Positions 7,186 to 16,342 of a stretch of DNA of 64,000 nucleotides are shown piece after piece. This DNA is from Chloroflexota bacterium. GTDB taxonomy: Bacteria > Chloroflexota > Anaerolineae > Anaerolineales > Villigracilaceae. Every line of letters starts with the position of its first letter. The first letter of the stretch is position 1. The notes under the pieces are model-generated. The model saw only the letters and a list, made by a program, of their open reading frames with translations, was not told the DNA's origin and made no database searches. A program made the translations under genes and the position numbers. The stretch is from NCBI GenBank assembly GCA_016234555.1, contig JACRBJ010000009.1, forward strand, positions 48,027 through 112,026. The letters run 5' to 3'.

Positions 7186-10100
7186 ATGAAGCGAAGCGAC
7201 ATTCACACCATCCTCGTCCCTGGCTCTGGAGCCATTGTTATCGGTCAAGCCGCGGAGTTTGATTACTCTGGCACGCAAGCCGTCAAGGCGTTGAAAGCCG
7301 AAGGCTACCGCGTGGTGCTGGTCAACTCGAATCCCGCAACCATCATGACCGACCCCGAAATTGCGGACGCGACCTACATCGAGCCGCTCACGCCTGAATC
7401 GCTTGAAGCCATTATCGCGCAGGAGAAACCCGATGCCATGCTTCCCACCGTCGGCGGGCAGACGGGACTCAACCTTGCGCTGGCTCTCAGCGAAAACGGC
7501 GTGCTCGAAAAATACGGCGTGCAACTGATCGGCGCGAAACTCAGTGCCATCAAAGCCGCCGAAGACCGTCTGCTCTTTCGCGAGACGATGCAAAAGAATA
7601 ACATTCCCATTCCGCATGGCGGAGCGGCGTACTCGCTGGCAGAGGCCGAAGAACTGGTGAAGCAAACGGGCTATCCCGTTCTTGTCCGCGCTTCGTTTGC
7701 AATGGGCGGCACGGGTGCGAGTTGGGTCTACGAGCCTGCCGAACTTCCCGAAGCGATTCGCAAAGCCACCTCCGAATCACCGATTGGTCAGGCGTGGCTC
7801 GAAGAATCCGTGCTCGGTTGGAAGGAATACGAACTCGAAGTGATGCGCGACAAAGCCGATAACTTCGTCGTCGTGTGCTCCATCGAAAACCTCGACCCGA
7901 TGGGCGTTCACACAGGCGACAGCATCACCGTCGCGCCCGCGCAAACGCTCACCGACCGCGAGTATCAAATTTTGCGTGACCTCGCTCATCGCGTGCTGAC
8001 AGCCGTCGGCGTGGAAACGGGCGGCTCGAACGTTCAATTCGGCGTCGATCCCAAAACGGGTCGCGTCGTCGTCATCGAGATGAATCCGCGCGTCAGCCGC
8101 TCGTCCGCGCTGGCGTCCAAAGCCACGGGCTTCCCTATTGCCAAGCTCGCCGCGCTCGTCGCCGTCGGCTACACCCTCGACGAAATTACCAACGACATCA
8201 CCAAACAAACCAAAGCCGCCTTCGAGCCGTCGCTGGACTATATGGTGACGAAGATCCCGCGCTGGGCGTTCGAGAAATTTCCAGGCGTGGATCCGACTCT
8301 CGGTCCGCAGATGAAATCGGTGGGCGAAGTGATGGCTTTGGGACGGACGTTCCCTGAGTCGCTGTTGAAGGCGGTGCAATCGCTTGAGATTGGTGTGGAC
8401 TTTTTGGATGGGAGCGGACCGAACCGAGAGCCAGTTGCTTACGCTATCGAGAAACTTTCGATACCAACTGCAGATCGATTGTTTAGAGTGTTTCGAGCGA
8501 TTCAAGAGGGGATGTCGTTGGAGGAAATCTCCAAGGCAACTGGATATGATCTTTGGTTCCTGGCGCAAATGAAGGAAATGCAGAGGTTAGAATGCAGAAT
8601 GCAGAATGCGGAAGGTGGAATAGAGAATGCAGAATTGAAAATGCTTTTGTGTGAGGCGAAACAAATGGGGTTTGCAGATTCGCACATTGCGCGGCTCTTA
8701 AATTCATCATTCTGCGTTCATCATTCTGCATTATCCATTCGAGAATTACGCAAACAACTCAACATCCTCCCCACCTTTCAGCGCGTGGACACTTGCGCTG
8801 CCGAATTCGAATCACAGACACCGTATCTTTACAGCGCCTACGAAATGGAAGATGAGGCCTGCCCTACGGATAAGCAGAAAATCCTCATCCTCGGCGGCGG
8901 ACCAAACCGCATTGGTCAGGGAATCGAATTTGATTATTGTTGTTGTCAGGCGGCGTTTGCATTGTCGAAGATGGGCTACGAAACCATCATGTACAATTGC
9001 AATCCTGAAACTGTCTCAACGGATTACGATACGGCCGACCGTTTGTACTTTGAACCGCTCACGCTCGAGCATGTGTTGAATGTCATCGACAGAGAACAAC
9101 CTGTCGGCGTGATTGTCCAGTTTGGCGGGCAGACTCCGCTCAACCTGTCGGCGGGGCTCGAAGCGGCGGGTGTCAAAATTTTGGGTACGTCGCCCTATGC
9201 CATCCAACTCTCCGAAGACCGCGAGGAGTTTGCAAAACTGCTCAAAGAGTTGGACATCCCCCAGCCTGAAAACGGAATCGCCCGTTCGCTGGAAGAGGCT
9301 CGGGGTGTCGCGTCAACTGTCGGGTATCCTGTTTTGGTTCGCCCGTCGTTTGTGCTTGGCGGGCGGGCAATGGCTCTCGTCGAGTCCGAATCTCATTTGG
9401 CGGGATTCATCCAAAAGGCGATTGAAGCGGCTCCGGGTCAGCCGATCCTGATCGACAAGTTCATGGAGGACGCCTTCGAGATCGACGTGGATGCGCTGTC
9501 CGACGGTGAGCGGGTGGTTGTGGGCGCGGTGATGCAACACATCGAGGAGGCTGGTGTTCATTCTGGTGACGCGGCTTGTGTGCTGCCGCCGTACAAGGTC
9601 AGCGCCTATCATCAGGGAATCATGCGCGAGTACACCGAGCAACTTGGGCTTGCGCTGGGTGTTCGTGGATTGATGAATGTGCAGTTTGCGTTGAGGGATG
9701 AGGTCGTTTGTGTCTTGGAGGTGAATCCGCGTGCCTCACGAACTGTGCCCTATGCTAGCAAAGCTACAGGCTTGAACCTCGCCTATAAAGCCGCGCAGGT
9801 GATGGCTGGCAAGACGCTGGAAGAACTCGGCGTGACCGAAGAACCGCATGTGGATGGGTTCTTTATCAAGGAAGCCGTGCTGCCTTTCAAGAAGCTGCCT
9901 GGCTCCAGTTCGCTGCTCGGACCTGAAATGCGTTCGACGGGCGAGGTAATGGGACACGCCTCAAGGTTTGGTCATGCCTTTGCCAAATCGCAAATTGCCA
10001 CAGGTGTTGGCCTGCCTCAAAATGGCGCGGCCTTGATCAGCGTCAATAATTATGATAAAAGCGCTGGCTTGAAAGTGGCACGGGATTTATTCCGCATGGG

Positions 10101-10428
10101 TTTTGCGTTGTACGCCACGCCTGGCACTGCGGAATTTTTCCGCAGGGTGGGGTTGCCTGTGGAGACGGTGAACAAATTTGCCGACGGTTCGCCGCACACG
10201 GTTGATTTAATCCGCAACGGACAGGTGCAGCTTGTAGTCAACACGCCGCTTGGCCCTCATGCCCACAGTGACGGCGCGGAAATCCGCTCGGCGGCAATTG
10301 CGATGAACGTGCCGCTGCTCACCACTCTTTCCGCGGCGATGGCGGCGGTCTCTGCGATTCAGGCGCTGGGGAAGAAGGAGTTGCGGTATCGGAGTTTACA
10401 GAGTCATTTTGGGGGAGGAGGAGGTTAA
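7186..10428 (+). CDS. carB: Carbamoyl phosphate synthase large subunit
   Basis: The synthetase subunit makes carbamoyl phosphate from bicarbonate, ATP and ammonia. The 1080-aa protein has two ATP-grasp halves ([17 protein letters not shown] near residue 10; [17 protein letters not shown] near 566), an oligomerisation region between them and a C-terminal MGS regulatory domain ([19 protein letters not shown] onwards). In the oligomerisation region, two family-foreign stretches ([15 protein letters not shown] and [11 protein letters not shown]) flank a native piece ([17 protein letters not shown]). They are the two arms of the repeat that also sits in carA, read in frame. The ATG at 7186 is chosen because family similarity begins at [13 protein letters not shown]. 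Confidence 0.96.
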   Translation: MKRSDIHTILVPGSGAIVIGQAAEFDYSGTQAVKALKAEGYRVVLVNSNPATIMTDPEIADATYIEPLTPESLEAIIAQEKPDAMLPTVGGQTGLNLALALSENGVLEKYGVQLIGAKLSAIKAAEDRLLFRETMQKNNIPIPHGGAAYSLAEAEELVKQTGYPVLVRASFAMGGTGASWVYEPAELPEAIRKATSESPIGQAWLEESVLGWKEYELEVMRDKADNFVVVCSIENLDPMGVHTGDSITVAPAQTLTDREYQILRDLAHRVLTAVGVETGGSNVQFGVDPKTGRVVVIEMNPRVSRSSALASKATGFPIAKLAALVAVGYTLDEITNDITKQTKAAFEPSLDYMVTKIPRWAFEKFPGVDPTLGPQMKSVGEVMALGRTFPESLLKAVQSLEIGVDFLDGSGPNREPVAYAIEKLSIPTADRLFRVFRAIQEGMSLEEISKATGYDLWFLAQMKEMQRLECRMQNAEGGIENAELKMLLCEAKQMGFADSHIARLLNSSFCVHHSALSIRELRKQLNILPTFQRVDTCAAEFESQTPYLYSAYEMEDEACPTDKQKILILGGGPNRIGQGIEFDYCCCQAAFALSKMGYETIMYNCNPETVSTDYDTADRLYFEPLTLEHVLNVIDREQPVGVIVQFGGQTPLNLSAGLEAAGVKILGTSPYAIQLSEDREEFAKLLKELDIPQPENGIARSLEEARGVASTVGYPVLVRPSFVLGGRAMALVESESHLAGFIQKAIEAAPGQPILIDKFMEDAFEIDVDALSDGERVVVGAVMQHIEEAGVHSGDAACVLPPYKVSAYHQGIMREYTEQLGLALGVRGLMNVQFALRDEVVCVLEVNPRASRTVPYASKATGLNLAYKAAQVMAGKTLEELGVTEEPHVDGFFIKEAVLPFKKLPGSSSLLGPEMRSTGEVMGHASRFGHAFAKSQIATGVGLPQNGAALISVNNYDKSAGLKVARDLFRMGFALYATPGTAEFFRRVGLPVETVNKFADGSPHTVDLIRNGQVQLVVNTPLGPHAHSDGAEIRSAAIAMNVPLLTTLSAAMAAVSAIQALGKKELRYRSLQSHFGGGGG
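8575..8643. repeat. AATGCAGAAT-family left arm inside carB
   Basis: Several AATGCAGAAT-type units (8591-8635) in the sense orientation are read in frame as [16 protein letters not shown]. The opposite arm is at 8701-8740, with 57 bp of native carB sequence between them. Confidence 0.8.
8701..8740. repeat. AATGCAGAAT-family right arm inside carB
   Basis: ATTCATCATTCTGCGTTCAT and CATTCTGCATTATCCATTC are complementary to the left arm and translated as [12 protein letters not shown]. Confidence 0.8.
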
Positions 10429-10580
10429 TTGAAAAAGCTATGTTGTAAAATTTTTGTTAGCCATTGCTCAAGAGGACTTCCACACTCTGAGGCAAGGATT
10501 TATCCCGCCGATTCATTCATCTGGGTGAGGTCGGTCTTTATGGAGACACGGCTATGACGTATCTCTAATATATGCTGTAA

Positions 10581-11801
10581 TTATTGCTCTACGATATCTG
10601 ACAGTTTAGCCTTGATAATGACCAAGTCTCTAAAGTCTGTGCTGCTTAGTTCTTTGTCAAATCGGCCATGTAGGAATACTGTTCCCGTAAAGGCATAGGT
10701 TTTCCCTAGGCAAATCCATTTGGTGTTGTCCAACAAGAAGGAACCTTCTTTTTCGCCGAGTGCTACTGTGTGAGCATCCTCCACAGATAGGGCGATCTGT
10801 TTCGTTTTTGTCACAGCACCATCATTGTCTGTGTGCAGATTGATGATAAAGAAAAGTTTACCGTCGTTAGGATGAAGGCTTACACCTTCGATTCTTCCTT
10901 TCTCTTTGAAGCTTTTTCCTCTAAATATATATTCCCATTGTGCCCATTTCTTCTCTTGAGAGATGTTGGCTGGTATGTTTCTGTATAGTTCATCAACATG
11001 GACATAGATTTTTTGGTTGGCATTCAATTCTTGAGCTTCCAAGATAGCATGATAGAGTTCACGACTGGCAATCAGGCCATCTTTGCCGTTTTGATCGATC
11101 ACAACGAGGCTCAGTTTTAACGGTGAATCGTTTGCGATGAGACCTTGATCCACATTTGTGTCATCCAGCACAGCTACATAAATAATCACTGTTTCAACGC
11201 AATCCCTGTCGATATTAAAAAAAGGATTTGCATCCTTCGTAGCACGTCCTCTGTAACCTTTCTCTTTGGCTGGTGCCATTCTGAATGATAGATTCTTCAT
11301 TGCTTCCCTCCCGAGACGGGAAAAGAGCCCTCCGGGTGTAGAAAGAGTTTCATCCATCCCATGTGTAAGTGTGTAGAAAAGCCCAAAGGAAGTAAACGGA
11401 ATGGTAAACGAACTTAAGCTATTAAATGTGTTTAACAGACGATACCGATCCTCATTCCCTTCTATACCTGCCGAGTTGAGATTTTTGGTGGCGCATGAAA
11501 TATGTATGCCGGTACTGTCAATGGACAAGGCTAAGTAGATTGGCAAATTTGTCATAGCCTTATCAGCCTCGGTCAATGTATATGAGCCATCATCTTTCTT
11601 TAGCCATTCCATAATCGCCGAATAGCATCGAACTGAATATTCCTTACACTCCGACTTGATTGGAATTGGTGTAATGCCGTGTTTTTGTTCAATCTGAATG
11701 GCAAGCTCAAGTCCACGCTGAATCATTTCAGAGGGAAGGGCCAGTTGTTTGTTTTTATCTTCAGGAACGATTGCATTATCGGTTGGAGAATCTTCAATCA
11801 T
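10581..11801 (-). CDS. Hypothetical protein, partner of a J-domain protein
   Basis: I do not recognise this 406-aa protein. It has no signal peptide or membrane segment. The central region alternates beta-like hydrophobic stretches (VETVIIYVAVLD, LKLSLVVIDQNG) with polar loops, suggesting a soluble alpha/beta protein. It begins 6 nt after the stop of the J-domain gene (11808), so the two form an operon and probably work together. Base composition is visibly more AT-rich than the flanking carB and purine genes, which fits acquisition by transfer. Confidence 0.7.
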   Translation of the reverse strand: MIEDSPTDNAIVPEDKNKQLALPSEMIQRGLELAIQIEQKHGITPIPIKSECKEYSVRCYSAIMEWLKKDDGSYTLTEADKAMTNLPIYLALSIDSTGIHISCATKNLNSAGIEGNEDRYRLLNTFNSLSSFTIPFTSFGLFYTLTHGMDETLSTPGGLFSRLGREAMKNLSFRMAPAKEKGYRGRATKDANPFFNIDRDCVETVIIYVAVLDDTNVDQGLIANDSPLKLSLVVIDQNGKDGLIASRELYHAILEAQELNANQKIYVHVDELYRNIPANISQEKKWAQWEYIFRGKSFKEKGRIEGVSLHPNDGKLFFIINLHTDNDGAVTKTKQIALSVEDAHTVALGEKEGSFLLDNTKWICLGKTYAFTGTVFLHGRFDKELSSTDFRDLVIIKAKLSDIVEQ

Positions 11802-11807
11802 TTTGTA

Positions 11808-12578
11808 TTAGCCTTTCTCTTGCTGCCTCAAGCTATCCAGAAGCTTTTTGGCCTCAAGAATCTGTTTTTGGAGATCTTTTGCCATGTCGCCCAGCAGATC
11901 GTGTCCATCCCGTTCGGCTTGTTTCACTTTAAGTAATAACTGATAAAGATCAGATTTTTTCAGTTCCCCCATTCTGGTCTCAATTTCCAGTAACCGGCGT
12001 TTAATTTGAGCTATTTTTCTTTTCAGTTGATCAGACTCTTTAAATTCCCCCTCCTGGAAAAAGGATGTTTCATCTCTATGTTCCCATTCATACAGAATTT
12101 CCTCTAAGGCTTGCTTATCCCCTGTTTTGTACGCAGCATTTGCGCGTACCATTAAGTCTGTGCGAAACGCCCTTTCTCTTTCGTTTACTGCCAGATCAGG
12201 GTGAATGGCTTTTGCCACTTTGCGGTATAGATTTTTAATCTCTTCCGATGGAATATATGCAGGTTTCTCCTCTTGCCTCGTTTTTTCGTTCACTGCCTCT
12301 TGTGAGGCTTGAGCTTTTCTCCCTGCTTTATGAAAGTTTTCCTGGTATTTCTCGTCAGGATGTAGCCGAAATAATTCTTTGGCAATTTCCCTCTCAATGA
12401 TGTCCAGCTCTGCAAGAAGAATCCCTACAATTCTGGCGTAACGCTTTTCAAAAGCTGAAAGTTCGTTTTCGAACGTTGCAAGTCCTAACTCTTTATCAGC
12501 TAGTTCTTTGGATAGCGACTCAAATTTGACCTCTTGGTGGTCAACCAGATCTGAAACTGAATCGTTTGAAGACACCAT
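11808..12578 (-). CDS. J-domain (DnaJ-like) coiled-coil protein
   Basis: A J-domain lies at about residues 105-165: EEIKNLYRKVAKAIHPDLAV contains the HPD tripeptide that stimulates Hsp70 ATPase. Before and after it are charged heptad-like helices (DKELGLATFENELSAFEKRY; KRKIAQIKRRLLEIETRM), so coiled coils are likely. No zinc-finger or C-terminal DnaJ domains follow, so it is a specialised co-chaperone. An ATG at 12578 with GAGGTGGT just upstream is preferred to the ATG at 12611, which has no ribosome site. It is the first gene of a pair with 10581-11801. Confidence 0.75.
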   Translation of the reverse strand: MVSSNDSVSDLVDHQEVKFESLSKELADKELGLATFENELSAFEKRYARIVGILLAELDIIEREIAKELFRLHPDEKYQENFHKAGRKAQASQEAVNEKTRQEEKPAYIPSEEIKNLYRKVAKAIHPDLAVNERERAFRTDLMVRANAAYKTGDKQALEEILYEWEHRDETSFFQEGEFKESDQLKRKIAQIKRRLLEIETRMGELKKSDLYQLLLKVKQAERDGHDLLGDMAKDLQKQILEAKKLLDSLRQQEKG

Positions 12579-12611
12579 ACCACCTCGATTCGCAACCCGC
12601 TGGTCATGCAT

Positions 12612-12786
12612 AAAGTATTCTGCCTTATGCTTATATCCAGCATTATAGGACTACCTCAATAAAAAGACAACAAGGGGAGGGAAATTGACCTCACCCCTAG
12701 CCTCTCTACCCCTTCGAGGCACACGTCCCAAAGGAGAGGGGAATCGTTTGGTTAGAATACAATAATCGATGGTTATATAAAATCTC
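12612..12786. other. Intergenic region with degenerate repeat
   Basis: CCCCTAGCCTCTCTACCCC (12697-12715) and GAGAGGGG (12734-12741) form an imperfect inverted repeat of a common intergenic type. AATCGATGGTTATATAAAAT near 12766 weakly resembles the elements at 13369, 14015 and 14384. No gene is seen. Confidence 0.4.
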
Positions 12787-13347
12787 TTATTTCTTATAAT
12801 GTAACGCTACAACTCCCGAATGAAACGTTTTTTGCCCGACAAGTTTTAATGTACGGTCCTTGACCGATTCGAACAAGCGGGGACCTCTTCCCGCAATGAT
12901 CGGGTGAACGACAAAGTGATACTCGTCGATAAGATCCCATTCTGCAACTTGCGATGCTATGCTCAGCGCACCGATGGAGATATTTTTTCCTGGCTGTCCT
13001 TTTAACTTCATGATCTCTTCTCGCAGATTTGAGTGGAGGAGCGTCGTGTTGTTCCACTCTACACTCTTCAACGTCGTTGAAAAGACAATCTTTGGCATGG
13101 CATCGAATGTGCGTGCGAATTCGTTGATCACTTCCGTTTCCGATTGATTCACTGCGACATCGTGCCAGTACGGATACATCAAGTGATACGTGTTGCGTCC
13201 GAAAATTTCAACGCCTGAATCCCGCAAGAGCCCAGTGAAGTACTCGTGCAATTCATCATCGGCGATCCCCGTTTCATGTCCACAGTAGCCGTCTATGGTG
13301 ATGTTGATCGCAAAAATAATTTTTCTCATTTGTTGTTCTTCTGACAT
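12787..13347 (-). CDS. Dihydrofolate reductase-family protein (RibD C-terminal fold)
   Basis: The 186-aa protein has the fold of the RibD C-terminal/DHFR-like oxidoreductases: KIIFAINITIDGYCGHETG at the start, EIFGRNTYHLMYPYW in the middle, and DEYHFVVHPIIAGRGPRLFE near the C-terminus. These proteins likely bind NADPH; the substrate is unknown. The ATG at 13347 has AAGGAT 7 nt upstream. It is the last gene of a run of four small same-strand genes, three of which carry a related repeat after the stop codon. Confidence 0.85.
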   Translation of the reverse strand: MSEEQQMRKIIFAINITIDGYCGHETGIADDELHEYFTGLLRDSGVEIFGRNTYHLMYPYWHDVAVNQSETEVINEFARTFDAMPKIVFSTTLKSVEWNNTTLLHSNLREEIMKLKGQPGKNISIGALSIASQVAEWDLIDEYHFVVHPIIAGRGPRLFESVKDRTLKLVGQKTFHSGVVALHYKK

Positions 13348-13368
13348 TATTTTAATCCTTGGAAATAG

Positions 13369-13405
13369 GACAATCGGTGGTTAGGGATTGGTCCGCGGGT
13401 GGCGG
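13369..13405. repeat. Cassette-like repeat E1 (after DinB gene)
   Basis: GACAATCGGTGGTTAGGGAT and TGGTCCGCGGGTGGCGG follow the 13423 stop on the minus strand. GACAATC and GATTGGTC can pair with one bulged G. Related copies are at 14015 and 14384. Confidence 0.65.
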
Positions 13406-13422
13406 AAAGAATAGGATCTTGC

Positions 13423-13944
13423 TTAAGCGCGCTGATTCAGGGTCATAGTGAGGTCGAAGTCACCAGGTGACTGGCCATAGCTGGTCAACAACATGGCGGC
13501 TTCGCTACGGTGTTGCGTGGCATGAATAATAAGATCGATGAGGATGTGCCATACGACACGCTCGCGTATCGCGCCAGGGATAACATAGCGGATCGTGCTG
13601 TTCAAAGTTTCCTCGGTCAATGTGTCGAGATAAGCACGCATTCCCTGTCGTTCCATCGTCCAGCGCTCTTGTAACATGGGGAATGTCGGAAACGCATCTT
13701 CGTGAAGCTCAGTCGTGTCATAGGCTGCCTCGTCTGCAAGAGGATTCTGGTAATACCCTTGGAGTGTGATCCGCTGCTGCCAGATGTTGTCAAGTATGTG
13801 GACCATTGTGGCGCGCAAACTTCCATGCCCATAGGAGGTAGGGGCGGCGTACTGCTCTGAGCTTACCCTGGCACAGGCCGTCAGGATGCGCCCATCAGCC
13901 CAGTCATTGTAATCGTGCAGCAGTTTGATTTCATCGATTTTCAT
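13423..13944 (-). CDS. DinB-family protein
   Basis: This is a four-helix DinB/YfiT-type protein of 173 aa, a superfamily of metal-dependent thiol transferases. A likely metal triad is visible: His in RATMVHILDNIW and two His in LIDLIIHATQHRSEA near residue 140. Substrate unknown. The start MKIDEIKLLHDYND (13944) is chosen because CGGAGA lies 8 nt upstream and the family begins there. A cassette-like repeat follows its stop. Confidence 0.85.
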   Translation of the reverse strand: MKIDEIKLLHDYNDWADGRILTACARVSSEQYAAPTSYGHGSLRATMVHILDNIWQQRITLQGYYQNPLADEAAYDTTELHEDAFPTFPMLQERWTMERQGMRAYLDTLTEETLNSTIRYVIPGAIRERVVWHILIDLIIHATQHRSEAAMLLTSYGQSPGDFDLTMTLNQRA

Positions 13945-14014
13945 CGCAGTATCTCCGTGAAGATGATAAGGAAACCCGGACACAAAAAACAGATAATCGT
14001 CTGGATGGAAGTAT

Positions 14015-14053
14015 GACGATCGCTGTTTATGGATTGTCCACGGGTGGGGACGG
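14015..14053. repeat. Cassette-like repeat E2 (after membrane gene)
   Basis: GACGATCGCTGTTTATGGAT and TGTCCACGGGTGGGGACGG. GATCGTC/GACAATC form an imperfect stem on the minus strand and CCACGGGTGG a small one. Copy of the element at 13369 and 14384. Confidence 0.7.
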
Positions 14054-14057
14054 AAGG

Positions 14058-14339
14058 TTAATCAAGGGGTGTGTTGAATGCAATCATGTAAAGCCACAAC
14101 CCAAGGAGCAGGATCATAATCCCTGAGCCGAACCACGCTCCTTGACGAGTCCTTGAAAGAAACGTGCCGATCAAGGCACCTATGATGCCAAATAGAAAAA
14201 TGATGATCTGGGCATTTATGGCAAAGATAGTGAATGACAGACTGGCTGGCCAGATAATGAATGACAGGAGAGCGATGCCAGCCGAAAATACAAATCCGAT
14301 TTTGATTGCTCCCCAACTGGTTGGTTGACTTTGTTTCAT
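14058..14339 (-). CDS. Small membrane protein (three TM segments)
   Basis: The 93-aa protein has three hydrophobic segments (about residues 12-30, 35-58 and 68-88) separated by short loops with SRTRQG before the third. No family recognised. A good ribosome site (TAGGAGTCCGT) precedes the ATG. It lies in the cassette-like run, with E2 after its stop. Confidence 0.75.
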   Translation of the reverse strand: MKQSQPTSWGAIKIGFVFSAGIALLSFIIWPASLSFTIFAINAQIIIFLFGIIGALIGTFLSRTRQGAWFGSGIMILLLGLWLYMIAFNTPLD

Positions 14340-14383
14340 ACGGACTCCTATTAATGAATTATAAAGCGTCTCAACGGAAACAC

Positions 14384-14420
14384 GACAAACACTGTTTGTG
14401 GACTGTCCACGGGTGGGGCG
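14384..14420. repeat. Cassette-like repeat E3 (after VOC gene)
   Basis: GACAAACACTGTTTGTGGAC and TGTCCACGGGTGGGGCG; internal hairpin GACAAACACTGTTTGT. Third copy of the family. Confidence 0.7.
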
Positions 14421-14431
14421 AGACCGCTGAT

Positions 14432-14824
14432 TTAGACGGTGAGTTCCATGCGGTTTCCTTCCGGATCTAGGATCACGCTTTCATAATAACCATCACCTGT
14501 CCATCGCGGACCATCCAGTACGGGTACGCCTTGTGCCTTTAGCTCTGCGGTTAGTTTGTCAACGGCAGACTCTGACCCAAGTGAGACGGCAAGATGTGTA
14601 AGTCCCATCCGTTGAGTGCCATCGGGCAACTCGATAGGCGATAAGGTGGTTGTTGACATCGCTTCGATGCGCGCGCCGGTTGGGAAGGAAATGAAACGGG
14701 AACGGAAACCCTTGGCGGGGTTTTCGTAGAGAGTGCCAATGGCGGCGCCAAAATTACGTTCATAAAAGGCACAGAACGTATCCAGGTCATGAACCCAAAA
14801 GGCAACATGTTCGATTTTGATCAT
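14432..14824 (-). CDS. VOC (glyoxalase/bleomycin-resistance) family protein
   Basis: The 130-aa protein shows the VOC beta-alpha-beta-beta-beta pattern: KIEHVAFWVHDLDTFCAFYER at the N-terminus and GDGYYESVILDPEGNRMELTV at the end, where the final Glu is a usual metal ligand. Substrate unknown. The ATG at 14824 is preferred: TATACT ends 6 nt upstream, so the message may be leaderless, and the family begins at MIKIEHVA. It heads the run of four small minus-strand genes. Confidence 0.85.
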   Translation of the reverse strand: MIKIEHVAFWVHDLDTFCAFYERNFGAAIGTLYENPAKGFRSRFISFPTGARIEAMSTTTLSPIELPDGTQRMGLTHLAVSLGSESAVDKLTAELKAQGVPVLDGPRWTGDGYYESVILDPEGNRMELTV

Positions 14825-14954
14825 GTCGATAGTATAGTCCATGCAGTGGAATTCTGTATTTCGACAAACTTTTCCCTGATTATGTTTATAAGACTGTCAA
14901 AGGCTTCACTGGAATCCAAATGACAATATGGTAAAAGTGATATCTCCAAAACCA

Positions 14955-14982
14955 TTGACTCATTTCGCGTCGGTAGTAGAAT
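14955..14982 (+). promoter_or_regulatory. Promoter of the argD attenuator
   Basis: TTGACT (14955-14960), a 16-nt spacer and TAGAAT (14977-14982). Spacing, -10 box and the CGCCCAAYATG that follows match the carAB promoter at 5380. Confidence 0.85.
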
Positions 14983-14992
14983 TGCGCCCAAT

Positions 14993-15079
14993 ATGTATCT
15001 GAGGCTTGCATTTCCGCGTGTCCGTCGTCCAAAGACAACATCTTTCGAGAAGGTTGGTCTTTTGTTGGTTGGTGAGTAA
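14993..15079 (+). CDS. Arginine-rich leader peptide of the argD operon
   Basis: This 28-aa ORF (ATG 14993, TAA 15077) encodes PRVRRPK at residues 8-14, with Arg codons 4, 9, 11 and 12. Like its carAB sister it starts 10 nt after the -10 box. A ribosome halted at codon 12 (15026-15028) would cover CAAC at 15036, the start of the pause hairpin. Outside the Arg-Arg-Pro core the two peptides differ, as expected if only codon identity and RNA pairing are under selection. Confidence 0.8.
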   Translation: MYLRLAFPRVRRPKTTSFEKVGLLLVGE

Positions 15080-15144
15080 CAGACGCGTGAGTCAGACACA
15101 CTAATCTACACAAACAGCCTGCCTTGCTGGTGGGCTGTTTTTTT
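15036..15144 (+). promoter_or_regulatory. Arginine attenuator of the argD operon
   Basis: Pause hairpin: CAAC (15036-15039) and CTTT with GAAG and GTTG (15049-15056). Antiterminator: GGTTG (15052-15056) and TTTGT (15061-15065) with ACAAACAGCC (15110-15119). Terminator: AACAGCCTGCC (15113-15123) with GGTGGGCTGTT (15129-15139), then a T run. The carAB copy uses TTTGG/CCAAA where this one uses TTTGT/ACAAA, and G-U pairs replace others, so pairing is kept while sequence changes. Confidence 0.78.
15113..15144 (+). terminator. Rho-independent terminator of the argD leader
   Basis: An 11-bp stem (two G-U pairs) and 5-nt loop TTGCT are followed by seven T (15138-15144), 26 nt before the aminotransferase start. 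Confidence 0.88.
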
Positions 15145-15169
15145 ATCTTTTACATGGATAGAGGTAAGC

Positions 15170-16342
15170 ATGGAAAATATTATCGAGATTGAAAACAAAC
15201 ACACCTCAGGCGTATACGCCAAACAGGCGCTTGCCATCGTGCGTGGACGGGGGGCTTCGTTGTTCGACGTGGACGGCAACGAATACCTGGATTGCTCGTC
15301 GGGACACGGCGTTGCCAACCTCGGTCACGCCCACCCGAAGATTGCCGAGGCGCTTTACAAACAGGCCAACACGTTAATCACATTGTTCGAGTCCTTTCCC
15401 AACGACCAGCGCGCGATGCTGATGGAGAAAATCACGTCCCTCGTCCCAGGTTTGGATCGGGTCTTCTTCTGCAACTCGGGTGCGGAGGCGGTGGAGGCGG
15501 CGTTCAAGTTCTCGCGCATTTCCACGGGACGCAAGAATTTCATCGCTGCGATGCGGGCATTTCATGGAAGAACATACGGGGCGCTTTCCGCTACGTTCAA
15601 TAAAAAATACCGCGAAGGGTTCGAGCCGCTTTTGCCTGGTGTTTCGCATGTCGCATACAATAACATCGAAGCGCTGGATAAAGCCGTCAACGAGGAAACC
15701 GCTGCTGTGATTCTCGAAGTGGTGCAGGGCGAAGGCGGTTTGTATCCTGCCACTGCGGAATACATCCAGGCGGCACGGCGGATTTGTGACGAACGCGGCG
15801 CACTGCTCATCATCGACGAAATCCAGACGGGCTTTGGGCGGACGGGGAAGATGTTTGCCATCCAGCATTATGGCGTGACTCCCGATCTGCTGACCTGTGC
15901 CAAGTCGCTCGCGGGCGGGGTGCCGATAGGCGCGGTGTTGATCGGCGAGAAGGTCAAGAACCTTGTGCCCGGCGTACATGGCTCGACCTTCGGCGGGAAT
16001 CCGCTTTCGTGTGCGGCGGCAAATGCGGCGTTGGATGTCATCATCGGCGAAGATTTGTCGGGTCAAGCCGCGGCGAAGGGTGCATATCTCGTTGAGAAGT
16101 TGAAGAAGATCGAATCGCCCAACATCCGCGAAGTGCGCGGACTTGGCTTGATGGTCGGCATCGAGATGAAGCAGAAGGTCACGCCGTATTTGAAGGCATT
16201 ACAGGAGAAAAAGATTATCGCTTTGAATGCGGGGATGACGGTGATACGTCTGCTGCCGCCGCTGGTGATTACGTATAAGCAGATCGACCGTGTGGTGGAT
16301 GTCCTCACTGAAGTCCTGACGGTTGAGCAAAAAGATGAATGA
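15170..16342 (+). CDS. argD: Acetylornithine / LysW-aminoacid semialdehyde aminotransferase
   Basis: This is a PLP class III aminotransferase of 390 aa. It makes the protected ornithine (or lysine) precursor from the semialdehyde and glutamate. Motifs: [14 protein letters not shown] near residue 43, [30 protein letters not shown] with the PLP-ring Asp, and [15 protein letters not shown] with the PLP Lys. The partner at 16335 resembles LysK, so substrates may be LysW-linked (LysJ type). The Arg-codon leader upstream argues for a role in arginine. RBS AGAGG; its stop overlaps the next gene. Confidence 0.9.
   Translation: MENIIEIENKHTSGVYAKQALAIVRGRGASLFDVDGNEYLDCSSGHGVANLGHAHPKIAEALYKQANTLITLFESFPNDQRAMLMEKITSLVPGLDRVFFCNSGAEAVEAAFKFSRISTGRKNFIAAMRAFHGRTYGALSATFNKKYREGFEPLLPGVSHVAYNNIEALDKAVNEETAAVILEVVQGEGGLYPATAEYIQAARRICDERGALLIIDEIQTGFGRTGKMFAIQHYGVTPDLLTCAKSLAGGVPIGAVLIGEKVKNLVPGVHGSTFGGNPLSCAAANAALDVIIGEDLSGQAAAKGAYLVEKLKKIESPNIREVRGLGLMVGIEMKQKVTPYLKALQEKKIIALNAGMTVIRLLPPLVITYKQIDRVVDVLTEVLTVEQKDE

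Noticed and set aside
10429..10580. tRNA or small RNA between carB and the unknown gene
   Set aside because: No cloverleaf or terminator-bounded structure could be drawn.
13369..14420. Cassette repeats as true integron attC sites
   Set aside because: The RYYYAAC/GTTRRRY cores and long attC stem are not present, and no integrase is in the window.
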